Source: Odobenus rosmarus divergens
Taxonomy: Eukaryota > Chordata > Mammalia > Carnivora > Odobenidae
NCBI RefSeq assembly: GCF_000321225.1
Contig: NW_004450464.1
Location: 3,693,281-3,757,280, forward strand
Direction: 5' to 3'
DNA length: 64,000 nucleotides
In this document: in pieces, positions 45,441 to 59,960 of the stretch
How the letters are laid out: the number at the start of each line of letters is the position of its first letter
Numbering within the stretch: position 1 is the stretch's first letter
Made by a program: the position numbers and the translations under genes
Notes under the pieces: model-generated
The model's input: only the letters and a program-made list of their open reading frames with translations
Databases searched by the model: none
What the model was told of the DNA's origin: nothing

Positions 45441-45833
45441 GAGTAGTGATGAGTGAATTTGTAGCAAGGGATGGAGTCTGTGATTATGAGTCTCTTTTCA
45501 GACTTGAACCCTTGGAAGTTCTTCAGCATGTAACATGAGAACAAGGTGGCATATAGGATAACTTGTCTGCCATTGATTTCAGGATGGATTGCCTGTGTGT
45601 GGGACCTTGGTGACAATGTCAATGTCACGTTCAGAGCTCTGATGGAACTCTGCGGGGGGTGGGGGGGTCCCCGTGCAGGTGGCAGGACCACCAGGGGAGG
45701 TAGTAGACAAGGCTGCTAAGGTGGGCTTTTCTTAGCCTGGCTAAGAGGTTCCGACTTTCTCCTGAAGGCACTGACAACCTTTAGCAGAAGGCAGTGACCT
45801 CATCTGATGTGCATTTTTAAAGAGAGTTCTGGC
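45441..45833. other. Intronic sequence, part probably ancient repeat
   Basis: 'cctcatctgatgtgcatttt' and 'aaagagagttctggc' (45798-45833) resemble the 'gacatgatctgatttgcattt...gatcactctggc' end of the repeat seen at 44090. A short G-run is at 45655-45667. Confidence 0.4.
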
Positions 45834-46030
45834 AGGGCGCCTGGGTGGCTCAGTTGCTAAGCGTCTGCCTTCGGCTCAGGTCATGATCCCAGGGTCCTGG
45901 GATCGAGCCCTGCATCGGGCTCCCGGCTCAGTGGGAAGCCTGCTTCTCCCTCTCCCACTCCCCCTGCTTGTGTTCCCTGTCTCGCTGTGTCTCCCTCTGT
46001 CAAATAAATAAATAAAATCTTAAAAAAATA
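45834..46030 (+). mobile_element. Carnivore SINE
   Basis: Begins 'agggcgcctgggtggctcag', contains 'gggatcgagccctgcatcgg' and a CT-rich body, and ends in (aaat)n and A-rich sequence. No target-site duplication is evident, perhaps because one side has been lost. Confidence 0.93.
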
Positions 46031-46436
46031 AAAGAAAAACCAACGTTGGTCACTATGGAATTCTGATGAAACAATAAAGTAGATTGTGCTTATAGATTTC
46101 ATTTTTCAAAAAGCCAACTATTAGGACAAACTTAAACGATTTAATGAGAACTTTGAAATGAATGTTTTATCTTCATTCAGATTTCTCTCAAAGGGAGAAA
46201 AAATTGTTTTAATGTTCAAAAAAAATTGTTTTAATGTTCATGTGTTTCACATTTGTCCCTTCAGAAAGATCCTACATGCCATGAATGTGCCAACATGCAG
46301 GCTTCCATACCTCCCCCCTCCCACCCACGACTCCATAGTGATACAGTGACAGTCCTTCGCAAGTCACAAATACTGATTAGGTCAAGTTGAGCTTATTTTG
46401 ATCAAATGTCTTCTGTTTTCTTAGCTTTCTTTTTTT
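46031..46436. other. Intronic sequence, nothing recognised
   Basis: A 17-base direct repeat 'aaaaattgttttaatgt' occurs twice in succession near 46200-46240. T-run at 46430-46446. Confidence 0.45.
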
Positions 46437-46760
46437 TTTTTTTTTAGCTTTTTTGAAGTATACCTGACATATAACACTGTGTGAGCTTAAGGTGTACAAC
46501 ATGTTGATTTGATAAAACATATATATGACAAAATGATTATCACAATAAGGTCACTTACATGACCTCACATAGTTACCCTTTTTGTGTATGTGATGAGAAC
46601 TTTCAAGATCTACCGTCTTAGCACCTTTCTAGTATTCAATACAGTAAGTATTTTTAGCTAGAGTTGCCATGCTGTATGTGAGATCCCCAGATCTCATCAT
46701 CTTGTAACTGGAAGTCTCTACTTTTTGACCACCCTCACCTGTTTCCTCCAAATCCCCTCA
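46437..46760 (-). mobile_element. Old L1 (L1M-type) 3' UTR, antisense
   Basis: 'tttttgaagtatacctgaca', 'cttaaggtgtacaacatgtt', 'gattatcacaataaggtcac' and 'agttgccatgctgtatgtga' are collinear with the antisense L1M 3' UTR, the same family as at 49685. Confidence 0.8.
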
Positions 46761-47447
46761 ACTGAATTTTCAAGATCATTTCTACTCCATCGTTATTTAG
46801 GAAAGGGCTGATAACACCTCATTTAAAAAGGAAGAATTTCTCTTCTTGTCTCCTGTAAAACATGTTGAAAATCATTCCCTTGTAGGTTAAAATCAGTAGC
46901 CCTCAGTAAGATCATTTCTTTATATCTCCTTTTCTCAAGAAATAAGTTAAAAATATATATCTGATCATAGGAAATCCTACTTAATATTTCCATCTTAGAG
47001 GAACATAAACATTCAGCAGTCCCTGCGGCAAGATAGTTTTTAATCCAGTGCCATCCAGAGATAATGTCTAACTCCTGTGTCAGAGCCTTTGCTCTTCACA
47101 AAGTCAAATACTTAGAAAAAAAATCAGAATATTTGCCTTTTTCCAAACCTGCTCTCTATCTCTCTCATGCTCACATCCCAAGGGAATCATGTATCCTAAT
47201 CTGAGGCTAGCTGGTATGCGTGTACCATAGTGCTTTGCAGACTTAGAGCAAATTCTTTTTGTATGTTCCCTTGAGGGCAACATTTTATTTTTTCTTGACC
47301 ATTTTTGTATCTGTCAACTAGGGTTATATCATAAATGTTAAATTTGTCAAATGTTAATAGACTAGAATTCTGAATATTTAGGTCCTGTCAAACAAATATT
47401 GGAAAAACATCTGAATATTTTATAAATAGTGTAAATATTTGGCTGCC
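46761..47447. other. Intronic sequence, nothing recognised
   Basis: AT-rich; no gene or named repeat. Confidence 0.45.
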
Positions 47448-47960
47448 CTGGTTTCCTATTGCTACAAAATGAATGGTCCCCAAATTTAACAGCTTAAAAT
47501 GACAACCATATTATTACAAATCACAGGGCAGTAGGTCGGGAATTCAAGTAAGACTCAGCTGGCTGATTCTTCTGCCCACCCCCCAACGGTGTTGACTGGG
47601 GTCACTAGATGGTAATTCACTGGGAGATGGGTCTGGAAGGTCCTAGACTACCTCACTCATATGTCTGGCACCATTGCAGGTGTCTTGGCCCCACAGGGGC
47701 TGCTCTAACCAAAATACCAGAGGTTGCATGGTTTAAACAGCAGTTCTGGAGGCTGAGAAGTCCTAGGTCAAGGCACCAGGAGATTTGGTGTCTGGTGTAA
47801 GCCTGCTTCCTTACATACACAGCCATCTTCTGGCTGTGTCCTCGCATGACGGAAGGGGCCAGGGAGTTCTCATGCCCTAATTACTTCCCAAAGGCCCCCT
47901 TCCAAGTGGCATCACTTTGGGGATTAGGTTTCAACATGTGAATTTTGGGGGGGACACAAA
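47448..47960 (-). mobile_element. MaLR-type LTR(s), antisense; possibly two joined fragments
   Basis: 47690-47960 follows the reverse complement of MLT1/MST LTRs: 'gcagttctggaggctgagaa', 'tcttctggctgtgtcctcgc', 'ccctaattacttcccaaagg' and 'caacatgtgaattttggggg'. The preceding 47448-47689 starts again with a similar head ('gtttcctattgctacaaaat', 'aacagcttaaaatgacaacc'), suggesting a second related LTR fragment inserted or joined. Only LTR sequence is seen, with no retroviral gene. Confidence 0.7.
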
Positions 47961-48485
47961 CATTCTGTCTGCAGCAGCAAGGATGGCTGGAAATCTGGGC
48001 CCAATTGAGACTGTCACCTGGAGTGCCCACTTATAACCAGTCCAGCATGGGGAGGTCCGAGCAGAGTTTCACGAGAAACCACAAGTGAAACTTCTAGTCT
48101 TTTTGGTACCTATCTGGAAACTGGCAGTGACAGCAGTGACAGAGCCCACCCAGATTCAAGGGGATGGGGCATAAACCCCGCCTCTCAATAGGAAGGACAT
48201 CAAAGACTTGCTAGTCATCATTCATTGGCAGAGGGACACATCTTGAAAAAAGATACAGTCTTGTATCTCTCAGTAATGAACTCATCCATCACAAGGCAGC
48301 TATTATCAAGACATTGATTTAGCCTACAAAAGAGCACCAGCTATACAGCTGAAAGTCAGCCATGGGCCTGTACTCTCTTACTCCTCGCATCAATTGCTGT
48401 CAACACTGCCACCAAAATTTCCTGCAAGTTGGTCCTTTCTTTTCCACTTCTGACCAGAGGTAGGGCCTTGGATTAGCTAAACTTT
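47961..48485. other. Intronic sequence, nothing recognised
   Basis: No gene or named repeat. Confidence 0.4.
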
Positions 48486-48489
48486 GTGG

Positions 48490-48590
48490 AGAGCAAATTG
48501 TGTGCCAGGCATTGTGCTAACAACTTCCCAGGCACTATCTGATTTGCTTCCTTGTACCACTGCTATTAGGGAGACATCGTCATGATGAAC
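48490..48590 (-). repeat. MIR SINE remnant, antisense
   Basis: 'ttgtgtgccaggcattgtgc' and 'aggcactatctgatttgctt' match the first half of the MIR reverse complement. Confidence 0.75.
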
Positions 48591-49684
48591 AGAATGGGAC
48601 TCCGTGGCATCCATTATGTCTCTGGCAATTAATGGAGGGTCCTAGATGGAAACACAAGCACCTGACTCCATCTAACCAGAGGCAGGTCTCCTCACTCTTA
48701 ATAGGAAAGTCCGTGCTTAACTTGAGCAAAATGCCTTGGCTCAGAGGTGCAGCTTTTCCTGCAGCCCAGCGCCTCACCTTTGGACACACACCTTCTGGCT
48801 GAGCTGCGACACATGCCCCCTGTCCTAACACAGTCACTGCATCTCTGTGCCTCAGAACCTCGTTCTGTGATTCCAGTTACATCTAACTCATCTAAACTTC
48901 ATCTCCACTTAGAAACAGAAGTTATGTGTACTGCTGGAGCGAGACAACAGCCCTTTGCTTAAAGAGATACAAAACTATGATGGTACAGGAAATATGTGCA
49001 GAAGGATCAGCTGATCATTGGCGGACATGCTAGGACTGTCCTGGCTTAATTGGCCACAGATAACAGCTCCAAGAGCACAGTTAAAAATAATGTTCCAAAT
49101 ATTTCAAAATATAAAAGGCACGGAGATAATAAGACAGCGTAGGATGGCAGCTTCTGGAGTAAGTTATGGCTGTGTTGTGACTTAACTGATTGCAGAGAAA
49201 CTTACCAACTATTGCCTTGGTGTCAGAAAGGTATTGGGAAGAGAGAGAGGGATGGCTTCCTTCAGGCCCAAAGAAGAGAGAAGGGTTTCCTGACCTGGAG
49301 AGCTTAACTGATGACAACCTTGCCCAGCTGGTGGGAGGCCAGTCAGGCAGGGATGCTCTTGGCTGCCCAGTGGGCTATGCGGACGCTCTTACCATCTGAG
49401 GTCTCAAGTCCAGGGAGACTGGCCATTTGCTTCCAGGCCTACACGGCATCCCGGGACTGAACAACTCTGGTCTCACTGCCATGTTCTCCTTCCATATTGT
49501 ATCTAAACTAGACTCCCAAAGACATGAGCTGTAAGCCTGCTCCTTTATAGTGGAAATGCAAAATACTAGAAGCATTTTCTGAAGAGTTGCTTTTCCTTTT
49601 GTGGCCCTGGGGAGTCCTGTCGTGGATATTTAGAACAAAAGGGGAACTGGGCAGGGGGATGATTGTATCTTAAGGAACATGTTT
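48591..49684. other. Intronic sequence, nothing recognised
   Basis: ORFs of 63-85 codons on both strands, mutually overlapping; unsupported. Confidence 0.45.
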
Positions 49685-50470
49685 TTGTTTTGTTTTCGTT
49701 TTTATTGAGATGTAATTGATGGGTAATTGACTGTATTAGTCCAGGGTGTACAACATAATGATTTGCTACATATATACATATATTGAAAAATGATCATCAC
49801 AATAAGTCTAGTTAACATCCATTATGACACATAGTTAATACATTTTTTTCCTCGTGATGAGAACTTTTAAGCTCTCCTCTCTTAGGAAGTTTCAGCTGTG
49901 TGAAACAATATTGTTAACTATAGTCACCATGCTGTACATTACATCCTGAGGACTTATTAACTGGAATTTTACCTTTTGACCTCCTTCACCCATTTCCCTT
50001 ACCTCCTAATCCCTGCACCATCAATCTGTTCTCTGTATCTATGAGTTCAGGTTTTTTTAGATTCCACATATAACTGAGATTATATAGTATTTGTCTTTCT
50101 CTGTCTGACTTATTTCACTTAACATAATGCCCTCAAGGTCCATCCGTGTTGTCGCAAATGGCAGAATTTCTTTCTATTCTGTGGCTGAATGATATGTATA
50201 TCTTACATCTTTATCCATGCATCTGTTGATGGACAGTTCATTTGTTTCTGTGTCCTGGCTATCATAAATAATACTGCAGTGAACATGGGGATGCAGATAT
50301 ATTTCAAGATGGTGATTTGGTTTCCCAGAAATGGGATTGCTGGATCATATGGTAGGCCTATTTTTAATTTTTTGAGGAACCTCCATACTGTTCTCCATAG
50401 TGGCTGCACCAATTTATGTCCCCACCATCAGTGTAAAAGTGTTGCCTTTTCTCCACTTCTGTAGTCGATG
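49685..50470 (-). mobile_element. Old L1 (L1M-type) 3' part with ORF2 C-terminal remnant, antisense
   Basis: The 3' UTR portion (49700-50150) carries 'gggtgtacaacataatgatt', 'actatagtcaccatgctgta' and 'gacttatttcacttaacata' in order. The minus-strand frame 50203-50412 encodes '[17 protein letters not shown]' and '[13 protein letters not shown]', a hallmark of the extreme C-terminal region of L1 ORF2. The frame then breaks, so the copy is dead. Confidence 0.9.
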
Positions 50471-50639
50471 AGCACAATAATCATTACGGCTCTTTTCCAT
50501 TATTATTATAACATAAAATCTACCCTCTTAACAAATTTTTAGGTGTAGAATACAGTATCTTTAACTATATGCACATTACTACTCTTAATGATGATTCTGA
50601 GGTTTTGAGCCAATCCACATTGGCTTTTGAGTCTTCAAA
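50471..50639. other. Intronic sequence, nothing recognised
   Basis: 'tattattataacataaaatc' and 'gtagaatacagtatctttaa' may be further antisense LINE sequence; not assignable. Confidence 0.35.
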
Positions 50640-50872
50640 GGAGAATTTAATTTACTTAGTAATTATATGTATATAATTATTGTATGTATATATATACTAG
50701 TTCATATATATATTTATAAGGTGTACAACATAATGATTTGATACATATATATTGAAAAATGATCACTAGTTTATATATAAATAATATATTATATATATAA
50801 ACTAGTATACATTATATATAAACTAATGTGTGTGTGTATATATATATTATTTACATATATATATAAAATTAG
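50640..50872. repeat. AT-rich (TA)n region with a 15-base inverted repeat
   Basis: Mostly alternating T/A with a short (tg)n. The arms 'actagtttatatata' (50765-50779) and its exact reverse complement (50792-50806) are separated by 12 bases. Embedded at about 50718-50764 is a near copy of L1 sequence from 49742-49796 ('ggtgtacaacataatgattt'). Confidence 0.85.
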
Positions 50873-51030
50873 TAATAGCCTAAACCACATAACAGCTTAA
50901 AGTAGCATATTCTGACAGCTGATCTAAATTAAAAGAAAAATAAATAGATATCTACCTACATCAAAAATGTATCATCTTAAATTAGTTTTTATAACAAAGT
51001 AAATGAATTGAGATAAAGAATGGAAATACA

Positions 51031-51217
51031 TGGGGTGCCTGGGTGGCTCAGTAGGTTAAGCGCCTGCCTTCCGCTCAGGCCGTGATCCTGGGGTCCTGGG
51101 ATAGAGCATCGCATCGCGCTCCCTGATCAGCAGGGAGTCTGCTTCTCCTTCTCTCTCTGCCCCTCTCTCTTTCTCTCTCTCAAATATGTAAATAAATAAT
51201 CTTTTAAAAAGAAGAAA
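51031..51217 (+). mobile_element. Carnivore SINE with a perfect duplication
   Basis: Starts 'tggggtgcctgggtggctca', has 'ctgatcagcagggagtctgc', a (ct)n body, (aaat)n and an A-rich tail. Identical 16-base flanks 'aaagaatggaaataca' lie at 51015-51030 and 51218-51233. Confidence 0.96.
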
Positions 51218-51233
51218 AAAGAATGGAAATACA

Positions 51234-52967
51234 GGAGCAAGCAATTTGAGTAAATGTGACCATTTGGTTATGTTTAATATGCAGGATCATCAATCGGACT
51301 GCCTTTTTCCAAGGCCACATAGGCAAGTGATCTGGAGAGGCTCGCCCTGAGCACTTTTACCGTGATTAGAGTCTAAAAAGAGGGGATGCATTTGCAAACC
51401 CAAAAACCTAACAGGCCAGCACTATGGTGGGGAAAGAGCTGGGAACACAAAGACTGAAATCACCAAAGAGAAACCTACCTGCTTTATGATAGGACCCCAT
51501 AATTTCAAATTGTGACACTACAGTAAGTCCTTAGCATCCAATGCAAACACTTGTCCTTACTACCTAGAGCACAGTGGCTCTCAGACTTCCCAGAGAGCCA
51601 AAGGTATCACTGCCTTAAGTCAGCCCATTCATGTCGGATGAATATACCACAACAGACCAGTACTCTTTGTATTATGATTTATGCAAATACGTATGTAAAA
51701 CACAAAGTTAAGGATCCCATAGTTTCGGTTTCTTTAAGTGCATTTGTTGAATAACTCCATCGGGCCAATTCTTTTTCCTGTACAAGGTTTCTTGATTCTT
51801 CTAGCAGAATGCACCCATCTAGAGAAACTTGCTCATTCATCATAATTAATCGTCATCAAAAAAACCTGTTGGAAAGTCTAACGGTAAAGGGGATTATTTT
51901 TAATAAACATACAAAACACATATCGAAACAAAAGGAATAGATTAGCTTTCAGACAATAGTTAGGCACCTTTTAAAACCTTCAAGGGAAAAACATCTTTAA
52001 TATCAAAATACTACAACCCCACAATGTGCATCCTCCATCCACACTGCCAGATAATTAGGTCAGTAAGATGCAGAGAAATCGTTACTTTTGTTATAAGATC
52101 CTGCTGTAAGGTACACAGATAAGTCTGCATTATCTAAGGAAAAAAATCAGAAAATTTGTGGTTAGGGGTTCTTTGTGAGTCTGTTCACACTCAAAATCTT
52201 TCCCGTAATAAGAATTCTATGGGACAGAGTACCAGGGTTGGGGATACATGTGGAATAGAGGGACCTCCCTGCATGCATTCACTCTGGGGGTATTAGTCCC
52301 GGGTAGAGCAGAGACTCAGTTCTGGGATCTGGCACAGAAAGCCAGTGGGTAGTGTTAAAGCTGATGTTGTTCACAAAACCTAGTCCTCTTTAGAAATGTG
52401 AATCTTTGCTTCCCAGAGAGTACTGTATCCTTCTTACAAGTATTCGTCTCTCTTAAAAGGTTTCTAATCTGCCTAATTCATAACTGCTTATAACCCTGAA
52501 AAGATTTTGATGTTGGACTTTGATTGACCACGTATAGTTGGATATGTAATAAAAATAAAGTTTGGTTTCTTCATACTAATACTATAAAATAACTACTATA
52601 AAAAGCATTTAACATTAATAATATATTTAGAAAGGAAATTATATGATATATGGCTGGTATATTTCCAGTTGCATGCTTAAAATATTTATGCAAAGAAGAA
52701 AAAAAGGCATATACAAACTATTCTGGGTGTTATTCTGGGAAGTGGCATTATGGGTGTATTTCTCTCCTTTGTTGTTGGGGTTTTTTTCTGTATTTTGTAA
52801 GTGTTTGATAATAAACACGTATTATTGTGAAAGAAGGAAAGTGTTTTACAATTAACTCCCAAGAGCTTTAACAATTGAAAAATTTGAAATCTAAGATTGG
52901 AATCTATATGTTAGAAGTCTAGGCTGCTCTGTCTAATATGGCAGCCACTAGTCTCAAGTAAATATTT
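51234..52967. other. Intronic sequence, nothing recognised
   Basis: About 1.7 kb of apparently unique, AT-rich DNA. The 62-70-codon ORFs are unsupported. Confidence 0.5.
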
Positions 52968-52985
52968 AAAATTATATTTAAATTA

Positions 52986-53160
52986 GGGTACCTGGGCAGC
53001 TCAGTCAGTTAAGCATCTGCCTTCTGCTCGGGTCATGATCCGTCCTGGGATCGAGTCCCGCATCAGGTTCCCTGTTAGCGGGGAATCTGCTTCTGCCTCT
53101 GCCCCTCCCGTCTGCTCATGGTGCTCTCTCTCTGTCAAATAAATAAATAAAATCTTTTTA
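52986..53160 (+). mobile_element. Carnivore SINE with a perfect 18-base duplication
   Basis: Starts 'gggtacctgggcagctcagt', has 'gggatcgagtcccgcatcag', and ends in (aaat)n and an A-rich tail. The AT-rich duplication 'aaaattatatttaaatta' is identical at 52968-52985 and 53161-53178. A 'ccagg' stretch of the B-box-proximal region is missing ('atgatccgtcctggg'), a small internal deletion. Confidence 0.95.
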
Positions 53161-53178
53161 AAAATTATATTTAAATTA

Positions 53179-56489
<3,311 letters not shown>

Positions 56490-56620
56490 CTCTTTTTTTG
56501 AGTAGGTTCCATGTCTAGCGTGGAGCCCGACTCGGGGCTTAAACTCACAACCCTGAGATCAAGACCTGAGCTGAGATCAAGAGTCAGATGCTTAAATGAC
56601 TGAGCCACCCAGGCACCCCA
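56490..56620 (-). mobile_element. Truncated carnivore SINE, antisense
   Basis: After a T-run it reads 'gagcccgactcggggcttaa', 'ctgagatcaagacctgagct' and 'gactgagccacccaggcacc', the reverse complement of the SINE head. The CT-rich body is lacking. No target-site duplication seen. Confidence 0.92.
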
Positions 56621-56980
56621 TATATTTTTCCTTTTTCAAGGGAACCCTCAGTCACCATTGATAAACAGTCTCACTGAATTAGGAGTTCTAGATGTCCACT
56701 TTGGCTGGAATATTTGCATAATGAGGCTTCCTTAAATTCTGATAAGGCTTTGAGTGAGGCCAGAAGTTATTTCCTAATTGAGGGTAGGGGCGGGGGGTGG
56801 GCAGACATCCTGAGAGTTGTAAAGCCTACAAATTAAAATGACTTTTTATTCCAGGACATGATTGGCAATTTCTCCTCGGACAATCATTTACCTTATTACA
56901 CCAGTTGCTGTTAGCAGTCATTCCAGATCCTTTTTCAGAAAAGCAACGGTGTTTATAACTGTTAGATCATATGTTAAATG
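56621..56980. other. Intronic sequence, nothing recognised
   Basis: A short G-rich run 'ggggcggggggtgggc' at 56786-56801; no gene. Confidence 0.4.
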
Positions 56981-56984
56981 CTTA

Positions 56985-57115
56985 CTTCAAAGGACTACAC
57001 TGTGCTATACGTGGTTTATATTATGTAATATTTGTAACAATATTTTTAATGAGCTAGAACTTCCTCCCTTATTTTCCAGATAAGGAAACCAAGGCTTAGA
57101 AAGGTTAAGTAACGT
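56985..57115 (-). repeat. MIR SINE remnant, antisense
   Basis: 'ttattttccagataaggaaa', 'ccaaggcttagaaaggttaa' and 'gtaacgtacaggg' fit the MIR reverse complement. Confidence 0.8.
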
Positions 57116-57801
57116 ACAGGGGACTCATGGTGCATAAAGAGTGCATAAAGGAGGGTTCTGATGACAGGACCCACGTTGCCAGATCACTGCATTATAACAG
57201 TGAGGGTGCCTCTGAAGCCAGTCTCACCCAGGGCGGAGTTCAGTAAATATTTGCTGAATAGATCAAGTATTAGGAGAAAGTTCAAAGGCTTTCAGTAAAA
57301 CCTTCATGAGAAGCTGAGGAAACAGGGTGGCAAAGCCAAAAGGACTCAAGTTGTCTGTCTTTCTGTCCGATTCCCTTCATAACTCTACCTACTGCTTCCC
57401 ACCATGCCCAATTCTAATGAAATCATTCTCTTATCAAGCCTCATTGCTTCCAACCTTTCCTGAAATTTTAGTAGTAGAAAGTATAAAAGTTACTTTCGTC
57501 TCCCTCTCTCTATGTGAAGGCAAAAGATGAACACACCACGGTTTCAGATACAAAATTCCCCTCCTCTAATGCCATAGGTTCTCATCAAATCTGCAGGGAA
57601 GAACAGCTTATTTTTTATACCTAGTCACTGATCCTGATTTAGTGGGATTTACCCACCAATGAAAAGATCTGTTCCCACCAAGTATGCTACTGCTCCAATC
57701 TTGTCTTAGGGCTGTTTTTATACATATTATCAGATCCTTTTTCCTCTCCTATTTAGCTCACAGCTAAACTGTTAGTTGTAAGGGATACTGACATTCCTTC
57801 C
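57116..57801. other. Intronic sequence, minor L2 scrap
   Basis: 'gttcagtaaatatttgctga' at 57239-57258 resembles an L2 3' end. Otherwise nothing. Confidence 0.4.
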
Positions 57802-57818
57802 AAAAAATACATTGGCTA

Positions 57819-57924
57819 GGGGTGCCTGGCTGGCTCAGTCGGAAGAACATGAGACTCCTGATCTCAGGGTCTTGAGTTGGAGCCTTGTATTGGGTGTAGA
57901 GATCATTTAAATAAATAAAGTTAA
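57819..57924 (+). mobile_element. Short carnivore SINE variant with a perfect duplication
   Basis: Only ~105 bases: 'ggggtgcctggctggctcag', 'gtcggaagaacatgagactc', 'cagggtcttgagttggagcc', then 'gggtgtagagatcatttaaa' and an A-rich tail. It has no CT-rich body, so it is a different, shorter SINE subfamily from the others. The 17-base duplication 'aaaaaatacattggcta' is identical at 57802-57818 and 57925-57941. Confidence 0.95.
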
Positions 57925-58194
57925 AAAAAATACATTGGCTATGCCGAGTTGTATAATCAGGTTATAAAATTTTGGTAATAACATTATGGCACTTATTTCA
58001 AACTCTTGGTTTGTGTATTCTTTGTATAACATGATATTGTATGTTATCTAATATATATTACATATAGCATTATATATGTGTATGTACACATTTTTAAGGA
58101 CTGGAAACAAAAGCACATTAAGACTTTGGACAAATAATCGCCTAGTAACAAGGATAATCATCATGGCCACCAGTAATTAAGCACCTAGTATATT

Positions 58195-58430
58195 CATTCA
58201 GCAAATACCCTATCGTGTACCAGGCATGAGGAATACAGTAGAAGACAAAACAGATCCTTGGCCCCATGTCAGTCTCTTTCTAGATGTTTTATATATTTAT
58301 TCCAAACTCCTGCTGCAATCTTGTAGAGCATCCATTTCCTGATTTTATAGGTAAAGAATGTTAAATTTACAAGAATTGAGTAGCCTTCCTGGGGTCAGGC
58401 AACTAACAAGGGGCAGACTTGGGATGACCC
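58195..58430 (-). repeat. MIR SINE, antisense, with an adjacent ancient repeat head
   Basis: 58280-58430 follows the MIR reverse complement ('ttcctgattttataggtaaa', 'cttcctggggtcaggcaact', 'ggggcagacttgggatgacc'). The preceding 'cagcaaataccctatcgtgt' and 'accaggcatgaggaatacag' matches the 'tgtgccaggcactg...' ancient theme. Confidence 0.7.
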
Positions 58431-59499
58431 CTACAAATGATCTGATCCAAAGAAAAAGACTTTCCCAGCATGCCACTCTTCCCTCAATAAGTATCTTCCC
58501 ACCTAGTCCACATATACTTCAGCACTGGAGGACCCAGCCTTCTAAGGGAGGGCTATTGCCTAAAACACACCACAGGAAATGTTCTGATGAGAAACAAGTG
58601 CTGTTCATTCTTCAAGCCCCAATGAAGCTTATTACATTCACCAGCTTCCAATCTTCGTCACACACAAGAAAGCGCCCTCATTATTCTACCACTTTCGTTA
58701 CCCACCCAAGTCAAAGAACTTTGCAGGTGTATGGAAATTCCCCAAGAGAAGAGAGAGCAAAACTTGCTGAGTCTCTGCCTGTGAAATTCAGATGTGTTGA
58801 TAGTCTCCTTCTTATCCTATCAGGGAAGATGAAACTGATCTCACTTGATATGATTTAACTGTATTAGGAATAATTTCAAACCTAATCCAGGAAAAGATTG
58901 GTTTGTCAGATATAATCTAAATTAAGAAGGAAGACTTATTAAATTCCAATTGAAACCATCCATTCAATTAATACTTATTACAGACGAGGGTAGAACCCAT
59001 TATGGAAGAGTAGGGTGGCCTCCAGGTACTTAATTTTCTCCAGACAATTCTTTCTGAATCTATAGTATTAATGAAGATGGGGGGGGAGAAAAAGAAAAGA
59101 AAAAATCCTAAGAGGATGGAAAAGAGAATGTAATAATATCTGCTTCTAGCTAGTGGGTCTTAGTCTCCTCATCTGTAAAATGAAGGGTTCTTTGAAATGT
59201 GCTTTTCCAGTTCTAAACAGTTAACAGTATTGTGAACATTATCTCTTTACTACTGGTTAGGTTTCCTTTTCTAACATCCACATATTTTTCTTTTCTCTGG
59301 ATCTTTTTTCTTTCAAAACATTCAGGCATAAGTGATATCTTGGGAATTTGCATGTAGAAAATATCTCCTTTCAGATACAAAGACATTGTTTAGAATTTAG
59401 TTCAAATAAATATATTTTTATTCCAGTAGTGTTTGTCTTTACTTTGAGTTCCTAGGTTATGCATTCCCTTCTTAAGGCAGTAAGCATGTTATTTCTTGT
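58431..59499. other. Intronic sequence, nothing firmly recognised
   Basis: The 166-codon + strand ORF starting in the MIR at 58358 ends at 58858; it has no domain or codon pattern suggesting a gene. 'tagtctcctcatctgtaaaa' at 59161-59180 may be a MIR scrap. Confidence 0.4.
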
Positions 59500-59665
59500 G
59501 TTGTGGTTATTTGCATACTTCCCTTCTCCTTCCCAAGATTATAAATTATTTGAGGACAGGAGTTACATCTTACTTGTGCTTGCATTCTACAGAAGGCCAT
59601 CCTAACATGTTTTTACACATCGAAGAAAGAGTATATTTTGCTGAGTTGAATTTGGAACATGAAAG
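59500..59665 (+). repeat. Possible L2 3' fragment
   Basis: 'attataaattatttgaggac' and 'aggagttacatcttacttgt' parallel the L2 'gtaagctccttgagggcagggaccatgtctt' region. Confidence 0.5.
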
Positions 59666-59744
59666 TATAATGCCAGAGAGACTTCAACAATAAAAAATAG
59701 AAAATACCTTAAAATATACTTGAAGTCAGCCTAGAATTCTTTAC

Positions 59745-59960
59745 AATAACATAAAGGTTATAAGATCAGATTTTGACATCAGACAGACCTTGGATCTGGT
59801 TTTTACTAGTTGTGGGACTTGGGGCAAATTATCTGTCCAAACACAATTAACTCACCTGAAAAAATGAGGATGCTAGTAGTACCTACTCATAGGGTCGTTT
59901 GAGAGTAAAATGATACCATCCATGTAAAATGCTTAGCTATGGAATATATCCAATCCAAAC
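59745..59960 (+). repeat. MIR SINE, nearly complete
   Basis: 'gttataagatcagattttga', 'agttgtgggacttggggcaa', 'ctcacctgaaaaaatgagga' and 'catgtaaaatgcttag' follow MIR from head to 3' half. Confidence 0.88.

Noticed and set aside
46200..46240. Short direct repeat that could suggest an array or CRISPR-like unit
   Set aside because: Only two adjacent A/T-rich copies; simple local duplication. No CRISPR is expected in an animal genome.
47448..47960. Possible endogenous retrovirus
   Set aside because: Only MaLR LTR-type sequence is present; no gag, pol or env remnant can be seen around it.
50203..50412. 69-codon minus-strand ORF with a protein-like sequence
   Set aside because: It is the C-terminal remnant of L1 ORF2 in an old antisense L1, not a host gene.
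58358..58858. 166-codon + strand ORF
   Set aside because: Begins inside an antisense MIR, has no domain, no good splice sites at its ends and an amino-acid make-up without family resemblance; most likely chance.
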